From contig CAUJGJ010000006.1 of assembly GCA_963170055.1 (NCBI GenBank), forward strand, positions 1,014,498-1,078,497: DNA of 64,000 nt, written 5' to 3'. Under the pieces are notes generated by a model. That model was not told where the DNA came from, ran no database searches, and saw only the letters and a list, made by a program, of their open reading frames with translations. Every line of letters begins with the position of its first letter. Positions within the stretch are counted from its first letter, which is position 1. Below, piece after piece: positions 1-13,600 of the stretch. The translations under genes and the position numbers were made by a program. The stretch is from Halisarca cf. caerulea (lineage: Eukaryota; Porifera; Demospongiae; Chondrillida; Halisarcidae).

Positions 1-139
1 TAGCTGTATTTAATATGCAGATATTACCATCTAATAGCCAGTTTTCAACAGACTGTAAGTTTATTGGGATAACTAAGATGTCCCTTTCAATGCTTACCAA
101 AGGTATAAATTTCAGTGGAAAATCTAATGCTATGGCATA

Positions 140-1290
140 CACAGGGTATTTGGAACCAGCTACCCACTAGCAGCAGGAATAAATGGCGAAAAAGGCCATG
201 CATCTTGAAGTAGCACCACAAATTATCGCTTGCTTCTTCTTAGTTGACACAACTCTGCTTGGTAATTCTTACTGGATGAATGAATTATCTACTGTATAGT
301 GGGAAGGTTTTGCAGGATGAATTTTTTGTGAGTGGCTCCATTTTGCAAATTTCACAAATAATATTTTCCCGAATCCCTGAATATCAGTAAGTTTTTACTT
401 AGAGAATGGTGGCAGAGTAGCTTTGGTGTGTGAATGAAATGGCTCAAGGCAAAGATGCATATGTTTGCACCATTCAGACTTTATTCGAAGATCTGATGTT
501 ATAATTCTGCTTAGTACAGGTCGTCAAGCTTCATGAGTGTATGCCTTATCTGAACGTCTCATTTTAAGAACTGGATAGGTGTCGTGCACCACATGTTTTT
601 TAAGAAACAGCTGACAAAATATCAGTGCCCCACTGCAATTGAACTAAAGATTTTGTGAATAAAAATTTTCACTAATGCTTAGGTATTAGCGAGATTCGAG
701 AGAATATTACTCGAGCCTCAAAAGTTTTACTATATACGGCATTCAGCACATGAAAATGTTTAACAAGAGATTGTTTCTATTGTCTGAAGAAAGATAAGCT
801 TGGAATACATAGTAGTTTCACACAAACTTTGCCTCAGCCGGACCTTTAGATCCCTCTCAATTCACATGAAACTAGCTTGAAAAAACAAATCCAGTGGTGA
901 ACAATGGAAAAATTGTCCCAGCTATAGGTTATAATCTTTCGTAAGGAAGTTATTTATTGTAAATGGTTGTATTGCGAGAAACCAATTGATTATAGCACTA
1001 TGTCTGGAACATCTAAAGATTCTTTAAAAGTACGATTTAGTGAGATTTGAAGGCATCTAGAGGTCCACTGAAGCGCCTTTTCTTCAGCCTTTGCTGCCTT
1101 TTTGTGACGTTTCACTCATAATATTATGTAGGTGCAATGTCACAATAGTCCCCTTCTCATCCCTTTCTCTTGATACATGAAGTTGCCAACATCATCTGAA
1201 TGATGTCAATAATGCGTTGAAACCAGATTACATTGAAAACAAGCACTGCCCCAATCTGAACAAGCAACAGTCGGTTATACACACCCTGTG
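140..1290 (+). mobile_element. Older, longer M2 family copy
   Basis: Ends CACAGGGTATTTGGAACC and GGTTATACACACCCTGTG. Much of the interior matches 2,353-3,115 (for example AATTATCG near the left end and the TTGTCTGAAGAAAGA segment). It fills the window left of the gene 2 exons. Confidence 0.8.
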
Positions 1291-1360
1291 TAACATAACA
1301 ATACTTCATGTTGATTGCCTTTACCACCCTACATTCTGTTTTTTGGTCCACGTGGCTCAC

Positions 1361-1639
1361 CTGAAGACTTTGTATGGAAGACTTGGCTGGAGGCTCTACC
1401 AAAACCAATTGTATTGAAAGCACTGATACTAATATTGTATGCATTGTTAGCAAGCAAACCCACTAGCTTAATCATTTTTACAACTCCAGTGACATAGTAG
1501 CCTCCATGTCTGTCACTGGTGAAGGTTATCTTGTAGCCAGTGATGTCAGATCCTCCATTCTCTAATGGTTCACTCCATGTCAGAAGGGCACTTGAAGCAA
1601 ACATTTGTTCCACCCAGACCTTTGTGGGCTCACTGGGAA
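1361..1639 (-). CDS. Gene 2 exon: ordinary FN3 domain (last exon in window)
   Basis: 279-bp exon, phase 1/1, donor GTGAGC. VPSEPTKVWVEQMFASSALL, then WSEPLENGGSDITGYKITFT and NISISAFNTIGFGRASS. A standard FN3 domain unlike A, B or C, in the position of gene 1 exon 53,120. It suggests the array is near the membrane here. Confidence 0.92.
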
Positions 1640-4600
1640 CTGTATTGATGTGTGTACAGGAATTCATTTTTAACATACCCATATTCATTTATATGTGTGG
1701 TTTAGCTGCTCACCTGTAGCCCTTGTTATTACAGTTGTATTTGCCTCTACACACCTGTCTTTGGCTCCTATGCAGTCAATGTTGTAAGTAGTATTTGGTC
1801 TTAGGTTAGATACAGTGAATGGTATTCCATCAGTGACTAAAAGGACGTCAACTGTGTTTCTGAGGATTCTACATTGGTAGGTCTGTATAGCCCATCTCCT
1901 TATGATAGTAAACTCTATTTTATCTGATGTCACTGTCAAAACATCTATAGGTTGTGCATCTGTAGGACGAGAATGTATGTCACTGTTACTGTATAGTTTA
2001 AAAACATTATTGTATTGCCTGTCGTAGAGTATTGCATAAATACACACAACAAGCTCAGGTATAAACAATTTGTAGAATAGTCCTACCACAGATAACTGGG
2101 TAATTGTTTTTCATCCACATGGAATGCTCCTCTGAATAATACCTACTGAAACCAGGAATTGGGATGTGTCTCAGGAAGAGCAAAACATGTGGATACCGAG
2201 GTTGCTTCATTTTAGGAGCAGATTTGTGTTTGGTGTACCAACAACAAGTTGCTGACACAGAAATGTGGGCTATAGCAAAGAATTAGTTGCCCCTAGTGAT
2301 AAGGTCAACTAATTACCGTAGTTAATCTTAGTTTGTTTATGGTTCAAAATCACACAGGGTATTTATAACCGTCCAGGAATAAAATGCAAAAATGGCCGTC
2401 TTGAAATAGCAGCACGAATTATCGATCGTTTCTACTTAGTTGACAAGATTTTTGCCAAGTTCCTCTTACTGGACGAAAGTTGTATATATTCCGCGCATGT
2501 TGGTACTTAACTAGCAATTGTTTCTGTTGTCTGAAGAAAGAGCAATTTAAGCTAGGAATACATAGCAGTTTCAGACAAACTTCGCCTTGGTTACACCTTT
2601 TGATCCCTCTAAATTCATATGGAACAACATGAAAAGACAGAACAAGTGTTGAGCTATCCGAAAATCGTTCCGGGCTATAGGTTATAATCTTCCGTAAGAA
2701 AGTTACAACCGAAAAACCTGTTTTTTCACCCTCAAAATGGCCAAAAATTAGCATAAATGGTCCAATTGTGAGAAACTGCTTGAGTGTAGCACTATGCCCG
2801 TAACGATTTTCACAAATCGAAACATCTTAAGATTCCATCGAAGTTGGATTTGGTGGGATTTGAAGGCATCTGAGATCTAACCAAGCAACTTTATCTTCGC
2901 CCTCAACAAAACTGCCATTTTCATGACGTTTCACGGATACGTAGGCATAGCGTCACGAAAGTCGCCTTCTTCCGCCATTCTGTTGATATGTGAAATCTCG
3001 TACGTCACCTGAAATACGCTAAATGACGCATTAAAAACAGCCGCTAATTGAAGACGTTGAAAACAAGCACCGCCCACAATCGGAACAAGCAACAGACGGT
3101 TATAAACACCCTGTGCAGCTACATTTTGTGTACCCTTATGGTGTTGTTACACGTTTATATCATGATTCAAACTGTTATTTGGTCATATGCTAATGCTGCA
3201 GGGATCTGTGTTTAATTAGTGACATTTTTATTTGTCACAGGTGCTCTGTCACATGCTGCTATGTGACCAAATTAGTCTGTTCTTTGCAATTTTTTTTTAA
3301 AATTTCTGCTGGGTTACAAGGCAACGAGCTAGTGACGGTTTTATGGTACCAACTGTTAGTTATTTGTGTTATGCCACTTTAAATTTTCCATGTTAGGTAT
3401 TTGAAATCATCGCTCCCGTGCTGAGTTATAAGGCCCTTTATCTTGTCATTTGAGGTCTGATTTCATCGATCTCAGCTTCCAGGAGGAAAGGCTAAATACC
3501 CAACATGGAAAACTTGGCTAGCTAGTACTTTGTTATAATGATTTTTTGGGAAAATGTCCTAAAAATTGTTCCTTTATTTGTGATTGTATCTGGCAAAAAG
3601 GGTATTTTGATGGATTTCATTGCAAATGTGCTTTTGGTTCTCAATGCTCTATAATGAGGGGATAATGGCGGCTTTATATGTGTTTTCCTGTTGGAAGTTA
3701 TATGCAAGAAGTACACAGAGTTCACGCGAAATTGTAGTTATTCACAGTGGCACGTTATCGCTTTACTTCCACTCTTCAGTATATAAAGAATTATTAATAA
3801 TATTATGATCCCAAAAGGAGCGTATATGGAAAGAATGGCGTAATAAAAGTACGACTACGTGAATAATGGTTGCCATATCTCAATGCAAAAGAAACAAATC
3901 ACACAGAAACTTTTTGAAATGATCGAAATAGTATTTTAAGGTGTATGAAACGATTTCAAAAAGTTGACACTCAATATTCACCTACCAACCAAAACACCCC
4001 TTTTCCCAGATATGGTCATATTTATCACCCTGAGGATTGTGTTTTTGGGTAGGGGTTGAGAAAAGCTTTGTAGCTGCTTTAGTGCTCATGTGAAATGTTC
4101 GAAACAGTATTTTTAGACTAAGACTTCAGAAAATTCTCATGTCTGTCTACTACGTAGAAAAGTTCTTGACTTCAAAGTTGTACAAGTTGAGAGCAGAAGT
4201 TACTAAAGAGATTGAGATTTTCACACCTCCTAATTAGCACAGGCATGCATGTCTCACAATGCATTACGGGTTTATATTTGGAATGGAATCATAAACTTGC
4301 AAGGCTTGCCTGGCCTACAATCAAAGTAACATAGGATCACCACCCCAAATTGCATGACCCAAAAATTGCGGGATCCCCATGCAGAACTTTCAGATAGCAA
4401 ACATTATTTGACATAATACCTCTCTTCAGTGTTTTGATAGCCAGAGGGTTGCTCCATTCACTGCTTCCTATAGTGTTGGCTGCTCTTACATATATTCTGT
4501 ACAAAGTGTTTGGCTCCAATTGGACAAGTGTGGTGTTGTTTGTGGTCACATTGATGTAGACTAAGTCTTGTGTTCCTAATGTTGTTAATTGCACGAGGTA

Positions 4601-7600
4601 GTTGACTACCGGTAGTCCACCAGTAGCAATAGGAGAATTCCACTCTAGTGTTATGGAGTTGCAGGTTGTGTTGAGGCTTCTTAAAAATGTTGGAGTATGT
4701 GTGGGCTCTGTGAGGGAGAAGTATGTGATAATACAATCTACATAATAGATGCTACTGTGTACACACAGTCACAACATACATGCAAAATTTATGTAAAGCC
4801 TGAAGACAAATGTAATTGCAATATAATTATTCATTTAACAGGTTATTTTTGTATATTAACAGTCCATTGCAAATGTTTTTATCTAGTCTTTGCTGTGTCT
4901 GCCTTTTTCACTGTTTGCAGAACCATTCTGGAAAATTTTTAAACAAACTTTGTTATAGATTAATAATACGCCTCACTTGTATAGTGTATTTGTCTTCGAT
5001 AGCTGTATTGTCCTCTTCCAATATCAGACAAAGCAGCCACCCACACATAGTAGGTTACTGGAACAATTGGTATTGGAAGTTTAATGATGACCGTGGTCTT
5101 GTCAGAGATGGCGGTTTGAGCTGTGGGTTGTGTGGGATGTTGCACTTTCTGTGCTGGTCCGTATTTGATGATGTATTTCAGTTGACTGCTGTGATGATGT
5201 GGTCTGCTCCATTGTATTGACTGGTGGACTTTGTGGTCACTATAGAAACTGCTGTCAATTGTCACTTCTGAAGGTACCCATGGAACTGTGGTAAAGTAGT
5301 AAAAGCATGTATGTATATCCACAGATGAATTTCCATAATTATGATAATAATATGAATTATTTCCTATGTATGTACTAAAATCCTAAATATCTGTCAGTGT
5401 CTAGGGAAGCATCTGAAACCAGTCCAGCCATATATTTATCATAGATATAATAACAGGGAATATAATTTTATCATATATAAATACACCGAATTTGACTGAA
5501 TGAAATCCCGGGCTTTTATTTCTTTCCTGGCACTTTTGATCTGGCCATTAAATGAGCAGGGCTTTTATTTGAACCCAAAAAACTTTCTCAAGTCTTTAAT
5601 GATGAACCCACCTTGTGGCGAAACTGCCCTGCAAATTTGCAGTTAATGGTACTATAGGCTAAAGCACGTTTTGAAGCCGGGCTCAAACATAGATTGTTTA
5701 CCCTTTCACAAGGTACTTAAGTTAGTAAAATCAACTTTTCTATTTGAATTGAAGATAAAACACAGATTTACGCGTCTTTTTCTGCGATATAATCACTGAT
5801 CGAGCGATGAATGTCCCGTTCACTTTACTCAAATTGCTGATATTTTTGTTTATTCAATCGTCTGCCTTCTTTACACAATTCTTCCTCCACTAAGTTTTTC
5901 TCACTTACAGTCATTGCAAAAATCAAACACATAGTCATCACTTCAAGCACTTCGCTAAAGGCAATATGTGAATACATCATGGCTCATGTCACATGATTAT
6001 CATGTGATAATCGGCCCTTGGCTAAGCAAATCTATCATCTTTTCATTTTATATATTTCAGTATTTTGCCAAAATTAAGCATGGGGACATGTCCAGATTTG
6101 CTAGGATAATTCTCCTCAGTTTGTATAGTGATAAAATATTATTTTTCGGCACCTAGAAGTTATTAGTCACGCATATATCTCGTGATTTAGGTTGATATTC
6201 GGGCGTATACGAGTACCGAATCCGCGTTTAGTGACGTTTTCTGTCATCATGGGTGCTTTGTCACATGCTGGTTTGTGACCAAACTGAATGTTCTTCTGAA
6301 TTTTAGTTTTCAGCTGGGTGATGCATGAGGGAGCAAGCTAGAGGCAGTTATTATTATCTTGGTTATAGGCACATGAAGTTTCCCTTTTGAGGGCCAATAT
6401 TACAGATCTCGGCTTTGGAGAGGAATTGTCTTTGCTGCCGCATGGAAAAGTTAGTAAATGTTTTGCTATAGCGATTTATGTGATAAAGTAGTCTTAAAAG
6501 CGTTCCACCATCTATCACCCAAAGCGTTTCGCTTTTCAATAGTGGTTAGTAAAACCTTAGTAGCTTCTGCACGCTTCAGGCAGGTCTTTTAAATGGGTAA
6601 TCGTCGAAATGCTTATGTGTCTGCCTACACGTTAAGCCTAAGTTTGACACTTTAAAGCTTCTGCAAGTAGAAAAGCTGTAAAGAAGATCAATATTTTAAC
6701 ACCTTCGAATTAGCATGGACATGTCCCACATGTGTAGTCCACTCATGGCCAGACCAGCCAGCCTAAAGTGTATGGGTGTGATGGCCCTGTTTGTGCATGT
6801 AGACAAGGATGTACTGTTTATAATCCCCTATTACTTTGTTTAAGTCATTTACCTGTGGTAACATTTCAACTTACATGTCTTAACTAACAGTGTAGTGTTT
6901 TGTGACACACATTGACTTTGATCTTCAACTGGCACCACTGGAGCACACTGTATAGAGTACACTGTGTCTGGTAGTAAGCTGCTTATGTTCAATCCTGAAG
7001 ATGTGGTGAAGAATCTAAATCTGTACAGACCTCCTCTGTGGCTGATGTTGAAGGAGTAGTGAGCTCTTGAAGTGCATGTATAGCTAAGTGTTGCATTTGC
7101 ATATACTTTGGATACAATGGACACCGTGTTGGCTGATGTGGCAAGTGCGTTGAATATTTTCACTGCACAATAAAAAAGATAGGTATGATTTTTATACGAT
7201 AATTATTGGTCCAGAGATAATCTTCAGCATAATTATGCACAGAACCCAATTCACATAAACACGCAGACATGCATGCATGCATGATTAGATATGAAATTAT
7301 CGACATTATCTTGTATATTGCTATGACACAATACTTGTGCACAGCTATCCTTGTGAGATTGATTACACATGCAGCTGTATAATCCAGTTTGAACATCCTT
7401 CTCACTCAACAATAATTCTAGGTATGTATTTCCGAGAATCAGAGAAATGGATATAAACAATTAGTAATAGGATGAATTAATGTATTTATATGCATCATAC
7501 CTTTCGGAGGTGTTGTAATGGTCAAACGTTGTGCATTGACACTTCCTCCAATGTGGTTTGTTAATCTGAGCTGTACTTGATATGTTTTATTTGACTCAAT

Positions 7601-10600
7601 GCCTTTGTCTAAAGTGAGTCTATGAGAAGTGGACTCAGAGGTAGTCTTTATTGTGTAATTATTGACCTGCTCTCTTTGTCCTTCAGTCGATATCACAACT
7701 TCATAGCTTGTTACGGGCAGTCCTCCTGACATTGCTTGTTGAGTCCACTCAAGAGTTATTGTGTTGCAGGATATATTGATGATAGTCAGGTCTTTAGGAG
7801 CATTGGATGCTGAAATAGGAGGCAATATGATACTATCAATATGCTCGTCTCTATATACACTGGTTGGCAAATACGTGTGTATATAATTTTAATACTGTGA
7901 GGTGCAACCCTCACCTGCATGTGTGACATGTCGAGAGCAATAAACCGTCACACATAGTAATGATTCTATGCATACACTTTTGCACTATAGGTAACAAATC
8001 TACAGTAAAATAATTAAATACACTCTGTGGGTAGGGCACTGGTGGATTCTCAGATATCTATGTATTCTCGCAATGGGGTGTCTATATTGTTTTTTTTACA
8101 AATGGAAAACTTTACTTTTTTCGCAGGTACGTTGTGTCCAATTTCTGGACATAAAACAAAATGGCAGACGTCTTCGAGGTACTATAATTTTTTGCTTCGT
8201 TCTTTGTCCCAATGTAAGTAGACTTTCTGAAATGGCCAACACGGCATCTGCCATATTCATACTTGGCTTAGAAAGCAACAAAAGCTATAGCTATAACGAG
8301 TTATCACAGGGTGTTTATATCTGCCTGCAGCTGTAGGGGAATTGGTGCATGCACATCCCACAATTAGTAAACTACGTTACGGAAACAGTAAACAAAAATG
8401 TCACACGTCATCAGAGATTTACTATGACATAGCGATTTTCACGCATGTATGCAGATAAACCATGAAATACCTACTTTAATGACAGCTAAAACAGCTAAAA
8501 AAACTTACAAAAAATCAATTGTTTGTCTGCCTAAACTGACCGTTGACTCAAGGGAATAGAAGTTTTAGTAATACGCATTCTCAAACTGGCGGGGAAATGT
8601 CCCGAAAAATGGCCGCTTTTCAATAGGTTGATAGAAAATCACTTCCGAAATTGAAAGCATCCTGAAAGATTCTCTTTTGTTTCACGACGGCCATTTTTGC
8701 TTTTATAGCGAGGGCGGATATAAATGCCCTGTGATATTTTTCTGCTCAGCAATCATAAGTTAAGTAAAGTCCACTATTTTATTTCAGGTTAGTTTTGTCT
8801 CTGTTGGAGACCACATACACGTCCACATTTTGAGATTTATTGCCTAAAGTACATTTGTTCTGAATCGCTTTTACTTTTCTGCATATAACGTCCGGTCTAA
8901 TTCTGCAGCTTAGTATGACGTTAAATACCAGTACATCATAAATCTGTTGTGAAAGTGGACAATTACTGTTGCTATGAATATAAACCATGATGTATTAGCT
9001 GCACCTTCTATGTGGCAGTCATTTTTCTCATAGTCCAGAAGTGTTATAATAAGTTCCAACTTTGAGTCATTTGTAGTATGCAACTTTTCCATGTGGGGGC
9101 GAGAGAACTTTTACTCCTGCAGGTTCCATGGTTAATTACAATTTTGCCTTTTGAGGGCCATTTTGCAGATCTCGGCTTTGGAGTGGAATTGTCAATGCCC
9201 CGCATGGAAAAGTTAGTATAAAGGTTCTGCTATAGCAATATACGTGAAAAACTAGTCTTAGAAGCATTCTACCATGTTGCACCCAAAGCGTTTCATTATA
9301 CTAACGTCTTTGTGAATATAGCAAATCTTTCAAAATAGTAATCCTTGAAACGTTCATGTTTATACCTACATTTTGGAAAAAAAACCTGTAACAAAGCCTG
9401 ATATTTTCACACCTCCAAATTAGCACAGACATGCCTCACATACATGTGGAACAACGTAGTAAATTGAATACTATATGCACAGTTGCCCGTGACTGTAAAA
9501 ATCATCCCGTTTCAGTTACAATTATATGAAATCAATGACCAATTATGCTTACCTGTATAGTTCAATTGTAGCACCCGACTGTACTCTCCAACTCCTGTCT
9601 TCTCTCCAACTGCTGCCACCCACACATTGTATGTGGTAGGAGATTGTGGTAGTGGTAGAGTGAGAGTTGTTTTGTTTGTAGGAGATTTTTTGGTTTGAAT
9701 ACCTGTGCTGTTATACATTCTTGCTTCCGGGGATAAACCATATTTTATTGAATATCTTTTTAGTCTTTGGTAATCACTTGGTGCTTGCTCCCAATTTACT
9801 TCCTGTTGAAATGTGGTACTATTCACAGTTTTGACCGAACCTACAGTTAGATTTTTGGGTTGTGGCAGTCCTGTGTGGATATATAGTAAAATTTTATTGT
9901 GGTATAGTGTTCATTTCAATAGCACAGGTTTTTGTGGAAGCTGTGTGTGACATTTGCATGGACCATGTGAATTGTGCCTCTTAATAACCACTATAATAAT
10001 CTACTTAGTCTGGTGTGCATACAGTGAAGTGTGCAGGATTTCAGACGTGGCGTGGTGTATATATGAGGGAGCTTTGGGTTGATAATGTGGCCATGTACAT
10101 ATTTGGGGATAGCTGTTGGAAGTGTAGTGGCCAAAAAGATTACAGACCACAGCTGCCTTATTTTTACATACACACAATATCAAGTTTTCCCATTACTGTT
10201 GCATGCCACTATCGTGTGGTATAGTGACCCATTACGTATTCAAGGTACATACATGTCTTGGGTAATTTTAATTAATTCTAAATTTGATAACTCTACTCTA
10301 GTCTCTGTTACACATTTTGATAACTCTACTCTAGTCTCTGTTACACATGGATCATGCAGTACTTGACATGCATCATGTGTGATGTTAAGGTTGTATTCCA
10401 GTTCATGTGGTAAGTGGCCATGTTGTATTGAGATGGGTGTTTGAAGCATGGTTTACTTTATGAATTAGGACTACTGTTTAATTACCTGATCCTGTACTGT
10501 TACTCAATGTCATTTCTAATGCTTATTATGAGATCAATATTGAAATGAAATTTCTAAACGTTCTAACTGTTATGGTACATTGATTGTGTAGTTTTTTGCA

Positions 10601-13600
10601 AGTGGCCGAGAGTGGTTAGGTGAGGTTTATTATGTATGTATGTCTTAAGGTAACGCATATTCTGTTTAGGCTTTATACTGACTATCCAGATAATATTTCT
10701 GCCATGAAGATAGCAAGACTTCTAGCCATGCTGATGTTCTCACACATACTGTATTACTTTACATGAGTACATACAGAGGTAGTTGGACTGCCTATATACA
10801 TTTTATTTGGATTGCAAGAATGTCTTTTTGTAACATCATACTCCAGCTGATGCTAGGTAGAGTGCTCACCATTGATGAGCGTTTAATTGTTCATCTATCA
10901 ACACTGTGGCCATTTTGGTACATTAAATTGACCTATCAGTGATATTGTTGTTTAACCAAGGCTGAAGGAAAAGAGCATATTGTGTACTGAACTGTGAACT
11001 AACTTAGACTGATTCAAGTATTGAAATGCAGATTTTTGTCTAAAACTTTCTTCAGGCTGAATATTTATTGTACTGAAAACATCCCAGAGTTTTTTTATTA
11101 GTGGTCAGTTGCTCTTCGAGTTCCTTCTTGTATCTACGCATGTGGGACATGTCCAGAATTGTTGTGATAGTATTCCTCAGTTTGCATAGCAAGGATTTTG
11201 TTAAATTTAGTGTCTATAAATTATTGGTCATGAATTCATCTTGTGGTTTAAGCTGTTATTTGGGCGTATACGAGTGATATGCCAATGTATAGTGACGTTT
11301 TCTGCCGTCATCAGAGAATTATCACGTGCTGACATGTGACTCAACTGAATCGTCTTAAAAATTTTAGTTTTCTTCTGGGTGCTACATGAGGGAGCACTAT
11401 CGAAGCGCTTTTGTATTGACAACCGTGAGTAATAAATATAATATAACTTTTCCATGTTGCGAATTTTGATCATTTGTTCCTGTCCTGAGTTATAGGCCCT
11501 AGAAGTTTGCTTTTACAGGGCTGATTTGACCGATCTCGGCTTTGGAGAGGAGTGGTAAAATTCCCAACATGGAAAAATTAGAGTATACTTCTCTATCGTG
11601 ATTTAGGTAAAAAGATGTTCTAGAAAGCGTTCCACCAGGTAGCACCCCGATCATTTTGGTTTTTAATAGGGGTCAGGAAAACCTTCCTAGTTGCTTGAAT
11701 ATAGACGCACGACGTTCAAAGCAGTAGTCTCTGAGAAGTTCATATTGCTTGCACAAGTTGATGATTGAAGTTCTAAAAAAGACTGAAATTTTCCCACCTC
11801 CTAATTAGCTCGGATATGTCCACCATGCGCATAAATGAGATGAGATGTATCTTAGGTCTCTCCATACCGGAGTATGTGAGCTAGAACTACGGATTTAAAG
11901 AAGTTATTTTCCTTCAGATAATAAGCTTGTATTAAACAATAGTTTCATTTATGATGACCAAAATTACTCTATAATTGATGTGATTAGATAAACATACTTC
12001 AAACTTAGCAGAACTAGCTATTTTTGTTGCCCATTTTCGAATTTAATTCCATGTGGATATAGTATAGTTTTGCTGTGGCTTCAGTATTGAAATCTTGTCA
12101 TGTTTGCATGCAGGCTAAGCCTTGCACATAGATGTGAGACATGTTCAGCTATGCTGTATTAGACTCACATGCATAATTATTATGAACAATGTCATATATT
12201 AGATGAATTCATGCTCATTACCTGTAAGCACTGTAGTATTGTACTCTGTACATTGGTAGCTTCCACTGTCATCAATTTCCACACAGTCAATAGAGTATAA
12301 AGTATCTGGTTGTAATCTTGACAATAACAGTTTCCTTGAATAATTATTGCTGATTGTGTAGTTATCTGTAGTGGAATTACTCCAACATCTGTAGTGTCTT
12401 TTTGTTTTTGATGATATTTCAATTGCTATGGCTGCATGAGATGTTGCATATGCTGATACATGAGTCGTGGTGTCTGTAAGTAATGGGATGTAGGTATATT
12501 ATATATTTTGTAGCCAGGAGTGACTGCACGTGTGTATGTAATCATAATAGCATGTAGTTAAAGTATTCAATGGAATATTTGGTATTGCGTGTGCTTCAGT
12601 ATTCTGAGCATGTTTGTAGTCATTGCTTTAAGTCTGTAGTACATATTGTTGACCCGGCAAAAGTGGCTTTTTGTTGAATGGCTGGACAGCTGTAATATAT
12701 TTACTTCTGTTCTGCTCACGGATATCTTCTGTGTCTGTGCTGTTGATATATATAAGTACAATGACATGTATATGTGTGGTATATACTAATATTGTGGAAA
12801 TTATTCCTTGTGAACGTTATTTTGAGAGGTAGGGGCACCAGCAGATCCCAGTGTCACTGTTATTGTATATTGAAACTTCTTGTGAGCAAACTAGCTGTGA
12901 TCAGCATAGCACTGCAAATACTTGTGTTGGGATATTAGGGGATATGTTGGATGCATTAATTGTAGGACATCCAGAGGAGCAGTCTACTAACCATGTGACC
13001 AGATTCATAACCCAAGTTAAAACATTTGTTGCCATTGTGTGCAGAATAAGGGTGAACTTGAGGGTTCTGTACATGTATAGGATTATGTTCTAATTAATTT
13101 TAATTCGTATACATGTAGGAAGTCAATGTGTCAATACATGGCAGGTTTATCTGTGTTACTGCTCTATTGGACCCTCTTTTGTCAACTCAAGGTGAATGGG
13201 TGCAGCGTGATATAATATAATGTCTTACTTCGGTTTAGTGTTGTGCTACTAATGGTAGAATATTCCCTGGTAAGTGAAGTATTAGCTCTGACTTTGATGA
13301 TATACATTGTGTTGAGTAGTAAGTTTATGAGGTCAATGGATGTATCAGTGTAGTTGGTGGTTAGACTCATTTCCTCTCCTAAATTTGTTCCATACTTCAC
13401 TTCATAGTTAACTATTGGCAGTCCCCCAGTGTTGTCTGGCTTGGACCACATGAGCTCCAGTTTATTGCATGCTCTAGCCACAACTGTGAAGTTTTTGGGT
13501 GTGTCTGGTTCTAAAAAATGAAAAAGTATACAACCACCAGTGTACAAATCTTGTAATTTCTACCTGTTGTAATGGTACTTTGCAGTGTTGACGTTAGGCT

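Larger units (their letters stand above)
9577..13340. repeat. Tandem segmental duplication, copy 1
   Basis: Covers most of A exon 9,553-9,870, its intron with a 693-bp transposon, C exon 12,222-12,473 and the 3' part of B exon 13,229-13,510. Near-identical over introns and exons to 13,857-18,170, offset about 4.28 kb. Confidence 0.93.
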
